A stretch of DNA of 64,000 nucleotides from Gracilibacillus sp. YIM 98692 (GTDB taxonomy: Bacteria > Bacillota > Bacilli > Bacillales > Amphibacillaceae), in contig NZ_WIXM01000012.1 of the NCBI RefSeq assembly GCF_010993965.1, positions 1 to 64,000 on the forward strand. The letters run 5' to 3'. The notes beneath the pieces were generated by a model. The model made no database searches. It saw only the letters and a program-made list of their open reading frames with translations, and was not told where the DNA came from. A program made the position numbers and the translations under genes. Position 1 is the stretch's first letter, and the number at the start of each line of letters is the position of its first letter. Positions 51,085 to 59,763 of this stretch are shown here, in pieces.

Positions 51085-51783
51085 TTAATGAACCATATTA
51101 TCGTCTTTGTAATCGATATAGAGCGTTCCATCCGTTTGAATTTCCGCATAAAAAACTTCCGAAATGGAATTCACCCCAGAGTTCTGTAATTGCTGTTGCA
51201 GCCAATTTTCATCAAGATCCAGTCTTGAAAGGTTTGTCAAATGAACTTGACCATCACTTATAACTTGAGTAGCTGTAGGATAGACTTTAACTTTATTTGG
51301 GAAACTTAAATCACTTTTCGTCACCGGTAGCTTTTCTTGTTTTTTTAGTACCGATAGTTGCCCGCTAGTTTCAAAAATGGCATAATCTACATCTTGAACA
51401 GAAAACACACCACTTTGACGCAGTAAAGCGTTTAAAGCGTCCATATCCAAACGAGTGGATCTTAGGGAATTTTCCATTACCTTTCCTTCTTTTATAACAA
51501 TGATGGGTTCACCAGTTGTTAGCTTTCTTGCTTTTTTAAATTTTATATCGATATAACCCATTAGAAGGGTAATAATTGTCCATCCAACTAATGCAATAAT
51601 ACCATTACGAATACTGAGATTTTGGTTTATAACAAGACTTCCTGTTATGGTACCGATGGCTATTGCTGAAACAAAATTAAAAAAAGTCATTTGACTAATT
51701 TCTTTTCTACCCATCGTTCTTGCAAGAATAAACAAAACAATAAACCCAAGAAAAACTCTTAGCAATAATTCAGATAGTTGCAC
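51085..51783 (-). CDS. DUF421 membrane protein, YetF-like
   Basis: A 232-residue protein with three N-terminal spans (LLLRVFLGFIVLFILARTM; TFFNFVSAIAIGTITGSL). DUF421 is followed by the typical C-terminal double domain: GEPIIVIKEGKVMENSLRST, then LDENWLQQQLQNSGV and FYAEIQTDGTLYIDYK. Longer and more canonical than the paralogue at 37940-38533. Members of this family are linked to spore or envelope stress, but the function is unknown. Confidence 0.88.
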   Translation of the reverse strand: MQLSELLLRVFLGFIVLFILARTMGRKEISQMTFFNFVSAIAIGTITGSLVINQNLSIRNGIIALVGWTIITLLMGYIDIKFKKARKLTTGEPIIVIKEGKVMENSLRSTRLDMDALNALLRQSGVFSVQDVDYAIFETSGQLSVLKKQEKLPVTKSDLSFPNKVKVYPTATQVISDGQVHLTNLSRLDLDENWLQQQLQNSGVNSISEVFYAEIQTDGTLYIDYKDDNMVH

Positions 51784-51919
51784 TGTTTACCACCTCTTTT
51801 ACATTTGTATTCTTATAGTGCACTAAATACTTCCTATTATGATGGCAATGACTAACCGCCCACATCATACCATTAATCACAAAAATCCATACTTGATACC
51901 CTACCACATCCTGGCATTA

Positions 51920-52620
51920 CAGTGCTTTTATTCGCAGTTTTCCCTGCTTCCTCTTCTCTTACTGCTGTTAGAATGCTTCTATTCGCAGTTTTTCCCTGCT
52001 TTCTCTTCTCTTACTGCCGTTAGAATGCTTCTATTCGCAGTTTTCCCTGCTTTCTCTTCTCTTACTGCCGTTAGAACGCTTCTATTCGCAGTTTTCCCTG
52101 CTTTCTCTTCTCTTACTGCCGTTAGAATGCTTCTATTCGCAGTTTTCCCTGCTTTCTCTTCTCTTACTGCCGTTAGAATGCTTCTATTCGCAGTTTTTCC
52201 CTGCTTTCTCTTCTCTTACTGCCGTTAGAATGCTTTTATCCGCAGTTTTCCCTGCTTTCTCTTCTCTTACTGCCGTTAGAATGCTTCTATTCGCAGTTTT
52301 CCCTGCTTTCTCTTCTCTTACTGCCGTTAGAATGCTTCTATCCGCACTTTTCCCTGCTTTCTCTTCTCTTACTGCCGTTAGAATGCTTTTATCCGCAGTT
52401 TTCCCTGCTTTCTTGCCGTTAGAATGCTTCTATTCGCAGTTTTCCCTGCTTTCTCTTCTCTTACTGCCGTTAGAATGCTTCTATCCGCACTTTTCCCTGC
52501 TTTCTCTTCTCTTACTGCCGTTAGAATGCTTCTATTCGCAGTTTTCCCTGCTTTCTCTTCTCTTACTGCTGTTAGAACACTTCTATCCGTAGTTCCTCGC
52601 TTCTTCCCCTTCACAAACTG
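51920..52620. repeat. 51-bp minisatellite, about 14 units
   Basis: Tandem units carry GCAGTTTTCCCTGC, TTTCTCTTCTCTTACTG and CCGTTAGAATGCTTCTAT. TTAGA marks begin at 51968, 52020, 52071, 52122, 52173, 52225, 52276, 52327, 52378, 52419, 52470, 52521 and 52572. Most steps are 51 bases, two are 52 (extra T), and one is 41 (10-base deletion). Both strands stay open in long stretches because 51 is a multiple of 3; neither encodes a plausible protein. Confidence 0.92.
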
Positions 52621-52921
52621 CTAATAAAACGCTTCCATACCCCCTCTCTTGAAAAATCATTCTCTATCTTCATTATTTTGAAAAGTATACACTAGATATG
52701 AGACTTAAAGTAAAATGGTAAAAGCAACACTAGTCTTGACGGCATCCTTAGGTTATTTCAAATAGAATTCAACGTCATCAAAAACAATACGACCGAACAG
52801 GTATGTGCGCTGTCTGTATTTAGTCCTATTTTCTGATATCGGCTACTTGCTCATCATTTCACATATAATTAAACAAAAAAGCACCCATCCCCCTTTTTTC
52901 AGAAGTAACCGGCGCTCTACA

Positions 52922-53213
52922 CTAAATTTTTAGATACATATTTTTATCTTCCATAGTTCCATCAATAACAAAAGGAGTATCTAATGCTTTTGATAGTCGT
53001 AATAAAGTTTCTTACTTTTGGACTAGTTAAGCCTGCTTCTATTCTTCCTATTGTTGACTTTGGAATACCTGCGATATCAGCAAGTTGTTATTGTGATAAT
53101 TTCAAACTCTGTCGTACCGTTTTAATTTGTGCAGCAATTTTACCTTCGAGTTGCAAACTTTGCACCTGGTCATCACCACGAATTTGAGCATATCGCTTTA
53201 AGGAGTCATTCAT
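52922..53213 (-). pseudogene. Cro/C1-type antitoxin-like regulator, broken
   Basis: From ATG 53213 the frame reads NDSLKRYAQIRGDDQVQSLQ, then IKTVRQSLKLSQ, an in-frame TAA, QLADIAGIPKSTIGRIEAGL, TSPKV. A frameshift then leads to TLLRLSKALDTPFVID to the stop at 52922. One nonsense codon sits inside the helix-turn-helix and there is one frameshift. The layout matches antitoxin-type XRE proteins that follow a small toxin gene. Confidence 0.7.
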
Positions 53214-53226
53214 ATTTTATCATCCC

Positions 53227-53403
53227 CTAATATAAACTTGGATCTATAGCACAATAACTTTCATAACATTCCTCTGCAGGTACAACATCCTCTCGTCTTA
53301 TTAAACCAATATACTGTTTATCAAAATTATAAAGTAAAATGACTTTATTGTTAACCATAGCATGAAAGCTATCACTTTTCATTCCAAGAATTAACCTGTC
53401 CAC
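53227..53403 (-). pseudogene. Partner of the broken regulator, probably truncated
   Basis: Open frame of 58 codons from GTG: VDRLILGMKSDSFHAMVNNK, then ILLYNFDKQYIGLIRREDVV and CYESYCAIDPSLY. It ends 13 bases before the regulator start. The frame upstream is closed and the start has no ribosome binding site, so it is probably the 3' end of a lost gene. Family not recognised. Confidence 0.45.
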
Positions 53404-53492
53404 CCACGAAAAGTAATAGGAACACGAACAAATACATATTTTTTTCGTCCTTTCCCATAATAAAAATAACTATAGTTGAAGGAGGAATGAAA

Positions 53493-53720
53493 GTGGCAAA
53501 GCATCATAACCAGCCAAATCCAGATGACCGCTCAGATAATGTGGAAAAATTACAACATAAGGTACAAGATACGATAGAAAATATTGAAGCGGCACATGAC
53601 ACCATGGAATTTGCTTCACCTGAAGAAAAAGAAAAAATTAAAGAAAAAAATCGTCGTAGAGAAGAAGCCATTTCGGGAATGAGAGCAGAAATAAAAGACG
53701 AAGCACGCGATCAACAATAG
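53493..53720 (+). CDS. tlp: Small acid-soluble spore protein Tlp
   Basis: A 75-residue spore-core protein. NQPNPDDRSDNVEKLQHKVQ, DTIENIEAAHDTMEFAS and EEKEKIKEKNRRREEAI match Tlp of B. subtilis almost throughout. I start it at GTG 53493, six bases after GGAGGA; the ATG at 53487 touches that site. It is expected in the forespore under sigma-G. A strong terminator follows. Confidence 0.94.
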   Translation: MAKHHNQPNPDDRSDNVEKLQHKVQDTIENIEAAHDTMEFASPEEKEKIKEKNRRREEAISGMRAEIKDEARDQQ

Positions 53721-53756
53721 AATCCATTCTCATTTAAGAGGATCAAATAATAGATG

Positions 53757-53794
53757 GAATGCATACAGAATGAAACTTCTGTATGCATTTTTTC
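53757..53794 (+). terminator. Terminator of tlp
   Basis: ATGCATACAGAA / TTCTGTATGCAT with a 6-base loop and TTTTTTC. Confidence 0.92.
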
Positions 53795-53960
53795 GTAAAT
53801 ATGGTGAATATCAAACGCCCATTCTCCTAAAAAATACTGAAAGCCATTACCTTTTAATAAAATGGTATAATATATCATAGGAAAAATTTTCGTAAAGGAC
53901 CCATTGATTCATTTGCTTTTCAATAAATCATACATACAAAAGGTAGGTGATGAAGCACAT

Positions 53961-54482
53961 ATGCATTGGGTGAAAACAAAAATAAAGACGATCACTATTT
54001 GGTTTTCTATCCTAGTAGCAGCTGTGACTTGCTTTCTTTATTTTTATCCATTTCCTACAAAAATTAACGAAGAATTTTCAGCAATCCAATATCGCGTAGG
54101 AAAGCCAGATAGTGCGGAGAAAACGACAGTTAAAATAAATGGCACTTTGCAACGACCGCTATTTCGCAATCGCACCTTCAAGGGAGAATTCATGATCGAC
54201 AATTATGAATTTACAAAAAATTACAACTTAATCGAACTTACCTTTCATCAAAACACAAGAAACGGAATAGCATCATTAGTCTATACAACAGTGGAAGATG
54301 GAAAGCCTATCTTAGAATCATTCGGTGCCATGTGGATTTCAGAAGATTTTGAGGAGCTGAATATCGTCGTTCTAGAGCCAATAGGAGAAAGCAGAAAAAC
54401 TGGTACCGATTTAAGAATTTCAGCTCCCGCCAACAGTTATGAAGAAGCGATGGAGATCAATAAGAAATTATATAACGAGTAA
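53961..54482 (+). CDS. Single-span hypothetical protein
   Basis: A 173-residue protein from the ATG at 53961, placed after AGGTAGGTGATG. One N-terminal membrane segment (TIWFSILVAAVTCFLYFYP) and an external beta-rich domain of about 140 residues (TTVKINGTLQRPLFRNRTFK; FKGEFMIDNYEF; IASLVYTTVEDGK). It looks like a small envelope protein found in some Bacillus; no function known. Confidence 0.65.
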   Translation: MHWVKTKIKTITIWFSILVAAVTCFLYFYPFPTKINEEFSAIQYRVGKPDSAEKTTVKINGTLQRPLFRNRTFKGEFMIDNYEFTKNYNLIELTFHQNTRNGIASLVYTTVEDGKPILESFGAMWISEDFEELNIVVLEPIGESRKTGTDLRISAPANSYEEAMEINKKLYNE

Positions 54483-54538
54483 ACAGCAGTATCCACCTCC
54501 AGCTTATGATCAACCTTCATTCAACAAAATTCGATGAA

Positions 54539-55540
54539 CTACGTTAAATATCGCTCTATCTCCTTTAAATTTTGGTGTTCATAAACATTTTCGATAATCG
54601 TCTCCAATGTGGAAATGTCTTGTTTTTTTATTTGTTCTGCCATTTTTTCAGGTACAGGAGCTATATATTTTGCGATCAATTTTATCGCTGTTTTGGCAAG
54701 GGCCTTGGTTTCACCTTGATGTATTCCTTGCTGTCTCCCTTTTTCTTGGAATCTCTCCGCTAACGTCATTACCAATTCGCTCCCTTCTGGATAAGTTTTC
54801 TCTACATGTTCTATGATATCACGAAAATCTTGATCTGTAAGTTCCCCAGCGGTATGAAAAATATATCGAAAAAAGGTTTCAAAATATTGAATGGCTGTAG
54901 TTTGATCTTCCAACTCAAGCAAATATTCCGTGGAACGTTGGATCGAGTTGCGTAGTATATCTTGCTCTTCTGTAAAGATATCGCGAAATATCGTCAGTAA
55001 AATCTTTAACTGCGCAACTCCTTTGATCTCTTCATCTTCATAGCTTGAAATATCATATAATATATATTCATAATCTGGAACATATTTCTTTACTTTTTTA
55101 GGTAAACTCATATATCCATCGATCAACTCACCTAATGACCGGGGAGTGTTCCATTTATCTTTGCCATGAAAAATCACTAATGGAATAATTATCGGTACAT
55201 GAGACTGCTGCTCTTTCGTTTTTTTTGCCTGCCAAATTTCAATCATGTATTTCAGTAATTGAATGGAGATATTTTGACTGACAAAGCTTTTATGTTCAAA
55301 CAGAAGATACAAGTAGCCTTGTTGTTCATTGATGTTTAATCGGAATAGCATATCTGAAAAGTGTTCTTGAAGGTCTTTGTTAATGAAACTGTCTTTTTGT
55401 GGTTGAATGGAGTTTAAATCGACAAGATTCAAAAGTACTGGCGGGAAATAATGTTGGATAAAATCTTTAACTACTTCCGAATTAGAAAAAGTTTCTTTAA
55501 AAAACTTATCATGCGGATTTTGAACATTCAATGTTATCAT
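54539..55540 (-). CDS. Rpn-family recombination-promoting nuclease
   Basis: A 333-residue member of the PD-(D/E)XK transposase-like Rpn family. The N-terminal NPHDKFFKETFSNSEVVKDF and FSDMLFRLN with YLLFEHKS provide the Asp...Glu-x-Lys nuclease motif (about residues 62-80). The C-terminal part has the TLAERFQEKGRQQGIHQGE repeat-like tail often seen in the family. These proteins promote RecA-independent recombination or act as mobile nucleases. It is a single intact gene with no transposon ends seen. Confidence 0.88.
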   Translation of the reverse strand: MITLNVQNPHDKFFKETFSNSEVVKDFIQHYFPPVLLNLVDLNSIQPQKDSFINKDLQEHFSDMLFRLNINEQQGYLYLLFEHKSFVSQNISIQLLKYMIEIWQAKKTKEQQSHVPIIIPLVIFHGKDKWNTPRSLGELIDGYMSLPKKVKKYVPDYEYILYDISSYEDEEIKGVAQLKILLTIFRDIFTEEQDILRNSIQRSTEYLLELEDQTTAIQYFETFFRYIFHTAGELTDQDFRDIIEHVEKTYPEGSELVMTLAERFQEKGRQQGIHQGETKALAKTAIKLIAKYIAPVPEKMAEQIKKQDISTLETIIENVYEHQNLKEIERYLT

Positions 55541-55867
55541 CTACTTTCTGTATCATAACAATCAAGGAACACATGTTCTGTCAATAATATATCATGTACA
55601 TGCAAAAAACACAAGTATTATTTAATAATTGACAGTTATACAAAATTACCCTTTTATACAGCTAAAAAAAAGCCAGCCGCATGCTCCACACAACAACAAC
55701 TCCTCCAACAAATTCACCCACACCAAACAATCAATCACTAAAATCCCTATTCGACTTACTTATCGAATCTTGCCTTCATATATAGATATCAAGCTGTGAA
55801 TAATACTACACGTTCCGGTTATTATATGTACTGACTTACTATACTTAGAGGATAGTGGAGGGAAAAC
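55541..55867. other. Intergenic stretch without recognisable features
   Basis: About 330 AT-rich bases between the Rpn gene and a small spore-type gene. I see only runs of A and short purine tracts; no clear hairpin, gene or copy of the dispersed repeats. Confidence 0.5.
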
Positions 55868-55978
55868 ATGGTTAAGGATTCACATGCGCACAAGGAAAAA
55901 AGAAACGGTGTCGACAAAGTGCCAAATGAACAAAAAAGAAATAAAGGCAGATCAAATGCTCGAGGAGGAAGAAATTAA
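55868..55978 (+). CDS. 36-residue basic spore-type peptide
   Basis: Short gene with GGAGGG before its ATG and a strong terminator 65 bases after its stop. The product is very basic and polar (KDSHAHKEKRNGVDK, then NEQKRNKGRSNARGGRN), without hydrophobic residues. It resembles in composition minor small acid-soluble spore proteins. The family is not certain. Confidence 0.6.
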   Translation: MVKDSHAHKEKRNGVDKVPNEQKRNKGRSNARGGRN

Positions 55979-56042
55979 TCATTAGGAATTACCAAGCATT
56001 CATCTAATCCCCCCCATTGGATTCGAAAAATCCCCATTTCTC

Positions 56043-56078
56043 AGAATAAGCAGGAGCACTCAAACTCCTGCTTATTTT
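56043..56078 (+). terminator. Terminator of the small basic peptide gene
   Basis: AATAAGCAGGAG / CTCCTGCTTATT with an 8-base loop, then TTCG. Confidence 0.85.
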
Positions 56079-56153
56079 CGTACCCAAAAATCAGACAGCA
56101 AAACCTAATTACATATAAAATTATAATAAAACAAAAAAATATGTAATAAACCA

Positions 56154-56182
56154 TTGTAAATTTCAAACCTCCTCTTTATAAT
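56154..56182 (+). promoter_or_regulatory. Promoter of the GH43 gene
   Basis: TTGTAA, 17 bases, TATAAT, about 32 bases before the ATG at 56214. Confidence 0.65.
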
Positions 56183-56213
56183 TTAAATTAATTATCTGGA
56201 GAGGAGGCTTATA

Positions 56214-57242
56214 ATGCGTACATGGATAATAAATTTGTTTATTATCAGTTCATTTTTCCTTTTGTTAGGTTGTAGTGAACAAGAGCGAACAACAGAAGAA
56301 ACATTCCAAAACCCAGTGTATGAACCAGTCCTTGCAGATCCATCCATCATAAGAGCAGACGATGGCTATTTTTATGCCTATGGGACAGAAGATGCTTGGG
56401 ACGATGTCAGTAAACCAGTTCTTATTCCAATCGTACGATCAAAAGATTTAGTGGATTGGGAGTATGTTGGACCTGCTTTTGAAGAAAAACCGACTTGGAA
56501 AGGAGCCGGAAGTTTGTGGGCGCCTGATATTCAGAAAGTAGGAGATACCTATTATTTATACTATTCTCTATCCATTTGGGGAGATGCAAATCCGGGTATT
56601 GGCGTAGCTACATCTGAATCACCAACTGGTCCTTTTGAAGATAAGGGTAAGCTTTTTACAAGTGAAGAAATTGGTGTCCAAAATTCCATTGACCCTTTTT
56701 ATTATCAAACAGAGAATGAATCTTCTTATTTATTTTGGGGGAGTTTTCACGGGATTTATGGAGTTAGATTAACAGATGACGGATTAGCCGTCGATGGTGA
56801 GAAATTTCAAATCGCAGGAAATGCGTTTGAAGCACCTTATATCATCAAAAGGGATGGCTATTATTACTTTTTTGGTTCAACAGGTAGTTGTTGTGATGGT
56901 GAAAACAGTACATATCAAGTGACGGTGGGAAGAGCGGAACAGTTAGAAGGTCCGTATGTAGACAAAGAAGGAAATGACTTAAGAAATAGTAGTGGGACGG
57001 TTATTTTATCCAAGCAAAATGATGGGGCAATCGTTGGTCCTGGACATAATGCCATCATCACAGATGACCATGGGGATGATTGGATCGTCTATCATGGCAT
57101 TCATCGTGAAGACCCGACTTTATGGACAGGCGCTACAAGAAGACCTTTATTTATTGACCGTTTTAAATGGGAAGATGGCTGGCCTTATGTAGAAGGAAAC
57201 CAGCCAAACACAGCAGAACAACAAGCGCCTATTATAGAATAA
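56214..57242 (+). CDS. GH43-family glycoside hydrolase lipoprotein
   Basis: A 342-residue five-bladed beta-propeller hydrolase. It has a lipoprotein signal (SSFFLLLGC, Cys20), so it is held on the outer face of the membrane. GH43 landmarks are VLADPSIIRADDGYFYAYG (general base Asp), SIDPFYYQ (second Asp) and FEAPYIIKRDGYYYF (acid Glu), then GPGHNAIITDDHGDDWIVYH. GH43 enzymes cleave arabinan, arabinoxylan or related side chains. It is upstream of the regulator, transporter and GH2 genes, so it likely frees the sugars that are imported. Confidence 0.9.
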   Translation: MRTWIINLFIISSFFLLLGCSEQERTTEETFQNPVYEPVLADPSIIRADDGYFYAYGTEDAWDDVSKPVLIPIVRSKDLVDWEYVGPAFEEKPTWKGAGSLWAPDIQKVGDTYYLYYSLSIWGDANPGIGVATSESPTGPFEDKGKLFTSEEIGVQNSIDPFYYQTENESSYLFWGSFHGIYGVRLTDDGLAVDGEKFQIAGNAFEAPYIIKRDGYYYFFGSTGSCCDGENSTYQVTVGRAEQLEGPYVDKEGNDLRNSSGTVILSKQNDGAIVGPGHNAIITDDHGDDWIVYHGIHREDPTLWTGATRRPLFIDRFKWEDGWPYVEGNQPNTAEQQAPIIE

Positions 57243-57311
57243 GAATTAAAGATGAAATATCTATCCCATTCATGATATGATATTATTACAATATTTTATA
57301 TAATAAAAGGC

Positions 57312-58247
57312 GTGAGTGAATTGAGGAGTTTAGAATTATCATTTGAAGAGGCTCTAGAAGTTTGTAAAGCTATCTCTAATAAACATCGAATGGCAATCTT
57401 AAAATTATTAAGTGAGCGGCCGCATAATGTCAATGAACTATCTGAAAAGTTAGGCTTGCCTTTTTCCACAACTGCTGTCAATGTAAAAAAACTAGAAGAA
57501 GTTAACTTAATTAAGACTGAAATGGTCCCAGGCAGGGGGACACAGAAAATTAATACACGAAACTATGATCAAATTGTGATTGGTATTGGACCTATAGAAC
57601 AAACAAACGAAAACATGATTACCTATGAAATGCCAATCGGTGATTACTTAGATTGTCATGTAGAGCCAAGCTGCGGTATTGTCGGTCTTGATGATTATAT
57701 AGGCATGCAAGACGATCCTCGTTCTTTTTATGAGAAGGAGCGAACCGAAGCAGAATTAATTTTCTTCAGAATGGGATTTTTAGAATATCGTTTCCCTAAT
57801 CGTGTTCCATTTGGAAGCAGAGCAACCCAAATTGAATTTAGTACAGAATTATGCTCGGAAGCCCCGCTCTATAAGCTGGACTGGCCATCCGATATTACCT
57901 TTTGGATAAATGATATCGAAATTGGTACATGGACTTCACCTGGTGATTTTGGTGGAGAAAGGGGATTTTTAACTCCAGATTGGTGGATGTCCAACCATAC
58001 TCAATATGGATTGTTAAAAAACTGGAGGTTAAATGAAGAAGGAGTATTTCTTGATGGCGTAAAAATGTCGGACCAAATCACCATAAATGATATAAAAGTT
58101 CATGAGAAACCTTTTATATCATTTAAAATTGGAATAAAGGAAGATGCCGAAAATAAAGGTGGACTAAATTTATTTGGTTCAAAATTTGGTAATTATGAAC
58201 AAGGAATACTAATGAAGGTAAGTCATAACAGTACTTCTGAACAATAA
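57312..58247 (+). CDS. ArsR-type regulator with C-terminal effector domain
   Basis: A 311-residue regulator. The N-terminal ~95 residues are an ArsR-like winged helix (CKAISNKHRMAILKLLSERP; NVNELSEKLGLPFSTTAVNV). The remaining ~215 residues are a beta-rich domain with LDCHVEPSCGIVGLDDYIG and WPSDITFWINDIEIGTWTSP that I do not recognise but expect to bind a sugar. Start GTG 57312 or TTG 57321; the second is better spaced from AAAAGG. It lies between the GH43 and transporter genes and probably controls them. Confidence 0.82.
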   Translation: MSELRSLELSFEEALEVCKAISNKHRMAILKLLSERPHNVNELSEKLGLPFSTTAVNVKKLEEVNLIKTEMVPGRGTQKINTRNYDQIVIGIGPIEQTNENMITYEMPIGDYLDCHVEPSCGIVGLDDYIGMQDDPRSFYEKERTEAELIFFRMGFLEYRFPNRVPFGSRATQIEFSTELCSEAPLYKLDWPSDITFWINDIEIGTWTSPGDFGGERGFLTPDWWMSNHTQYGLLKNWRLNEEGVFLDGVKMSDQITINDIKVHEKPFISFKIGIKEDAENKGGLNLFGSKFGNYEQGILMKVSHNSTSEQ

Positions 58248-58253
58248 ACAGCT

Positions 58254-58292
58254 TAGCTGAACCATTATTTTATTAATGGTTCAGCTTTTTTT
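58254..58292 (+). terminator. Terminator of the regulator gene
   Basis: AGCTGAACCATTA / TAATGGTTCAGCT with a 6-base loop, then TTTTTTT. The transporter operon therefore has its own promoter. Confidence 0.92.
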
Positions 58293-58380
58293 AAAAACTT
58301 TTATTACAATAAAACTTGATATATGACAATTAAATATGTTACATTATGTTTGTTGGATCCAGTTATATATTATTTATAAG

Positions 58381-58390
58381 TAAGCGCTTA
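58381..58390. promoter_or_regulatory. TAAGCGCTTA palindrome, cre- or operator-like
   Basis: Perfect 10-base palindrome in AAGTAAGCGCTTAATA, 24 bases before the GTG of the binding protein gene. The AAGCGCTT centre is that of CcpA/LacI-type sites. A weak promoter, TTGATA, 18 bases, TACATT, lies upstream (from 58319). Confidence 0.6.
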
Positions 58391-58413
58391 ATAAAAAAAG
58401 AGGAGTGAACAAA

Positions 58414-59688
58414 GTGAAATTTTTTAAATTATCAATCTTTATGTTGTTGATGGCAGCCATTGTTGCTTGTAGTTCAGAAGGAGAAAATACGGATAGTGAC
58501 AATCAAGGTAGTGATGAGCAAGATAATCAAAATACAGAAACGCAAGATATCACATTTTGGGCACCTTTCTCAGGTCCGGATGGTCCTAAAATGAAAGAAA
58601 TTGTAGATGGATATAATGAATCTCAAGCCGATTACAATGTTGATTTTCAAATTGTTCCACAGTCCGATTATTATACAAATGTTGATTTAGCTTTTAATGG
58701 GGAAGAGAACATGCCGGATGCGATGATTATGCATGGGGATCAAATCTTCACATATTCTGAAAAAGGTGTACTTAAAAATTTAAATGATCTATTGGGCGAC
58801 GAAACAACTGATCAATATCATGAAACAGCAATCGAGGGTGCTACAGTTGATGGGAATCTATATGGATTACCATTGGATATTCATCCATTAATGCTTTATT
58901 GGAATAAAGATCTATTTGAAGCTGCAGGTTTAGATCCTGAAACACCGCCAACAAATCGTGAAGAATTTATTGAATATGCACAACAATTAACAGATCCAGA
59001 GCAAAATCAATATGGTTTTGCGGTACCGACGCTATGGCCGCAACAATTTATTTTCCCAACGATTGTGGCACAAAATGGAGGCTCCTTATATGAAGATGGG
59101 CAAGTCAACTTCACATCAGATGCTGTAGTAGAAGCATTACAATTTGAAAAGGCTTTAATTGAAGAATACGAAGTGTCTCCTAAAAATGTGCAACAGGATG
59201 GGGAAGTAACCTTATTCTTGCAAGGGAAAAGTGCGATGCAGCTCAATGGTCCTTGGATGATGCAGCAATGGGAAGATGCAGGTATGAATTATGGTGTTGC
59301 ACCAGTTCCGCAATTAGGTACAGAGCAAAATGCAGTTTTTGGTAACTCACACAATTTTGTGATTCCAGAGAAAACTTCAGATGAATTAACAGAAGGAATC
59401 TTAGATTTCTTAGGTTATGTACGTGATAATGGCATGGCTTGGGCAGAATCTGGACAAGCACCTGCTTCTAAACCTGTATACACAAGTGATGAGTTCCAAG
59501 AAGTGAATAAGCAGTCACCAGAGGTGGCCAAACAATTTGATTATGCTGTATTTAACCCGAAAGTTGAAAATTGGGGATTAGCAACAGATCCGTTAATGGA
59601 AGCTGTCAATGTTGCACTGTTAGGACAAGCAAGTGTGGAAGAAGCGTTAGAAGAGGCGCAAGAAAAAGCTTCCAACTCATTAGAGTAA
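58414..59688 (+). CDS. Sugar-binding lipoprotein of the second ABC transporter
   Basis: Family 1 solute-binding protein of about 424 residues, starting at the GTG at 58414 after AGAGGAG. Lipobox AAIVAC with an acidic Asp/Gln/Asn linker; body motifs TFWAPFSGPDGPKMK and LFLQGKSAMQLNGPWMM are typical of MalE/UgpB-like proteins. It is followed by a strong hairpin and two permeases. It supplies the second carbohydrate importer of this window, connected to GH43 and GH2 enzymes. Confidence 0.93.
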   Translation: MKFFKLSIFMLLMAAIVACSSEGENTDSDNQGSDEQDNQNTETQDITFWAPFSGPDGPKMKEIVDGYNESQADYNVDFQIVPQSDYYTNVDLAFNGEENMPDAMIMHGDQIFTYSEKGVLKNLNDLLGDETTDQYHETAIEGATVDGNLYGLPLDIHPLMLYWNKDLFEAAGLDPETPPTNREEFIEYAQQLTDPEQNQYGFAVPTLWPQQFIFPTIVAQNGGSLYEDGQVNFTSDAVVEALQFEKALIEEYEVSPKNVQQDGEVTLFLQGKSAMQLNGPWMMQQWEDAGMNYGVAPVPQLGTEQNAVFGNSHNFVIPEKTSDELTEGILDFLGYVRDNGMAWAESGQAPASKPVYTSDEFQEVNKQSPEVAKQFDYAVFNPKVENWGLATDPLMEAVNVALLGQASVEEALEEAQEKASNSLE

Positions 59689-59696
59689 ATTTAGAT

Positions 59697-59728
59697 GGAG
59701 AAAAGCAGCGACTTTGCTGCTTTTCCCC
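59697..59728 (+). promoter_or_regulatory. Intercistronic hairpin after the binding protein gene
   Basis: GGAGAAAAGCAGC / GCTGCTTTTCCCC, a 13-base stem with one mismatch, directly after the stop. It corresponds to the hairpin at 6918-6944 in the other transporter operon. An ATG at 59695 that begins the longest reading frame is part of it and is not the start of the permease. Confidence 0.75.
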
Positions 59729-59763
59729 AGATTAAACAGGCTTTGTCGGAGGTGATTGTAAGT

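Noticed and set aside
51920-52620. CRISPR array
   Set aside because: The units are contiguous tandem copies without variable spacers.
51839-52624. Long frames on both strands with 17-residue repeats (FPAFSSLTAVRMLLFAV; TAVREEKAGKTANRSIL)
   Set aside because: They arise because the 51-bp unit is a multiple of three. 52- and 41-base steps break the frame, and no start signals are present.
54539-55540. Insertion sequence around the Rpn gene
   Set aside because: No terminal inverted repeats or target duplications found next to it; Rpn genes usually stand alone.
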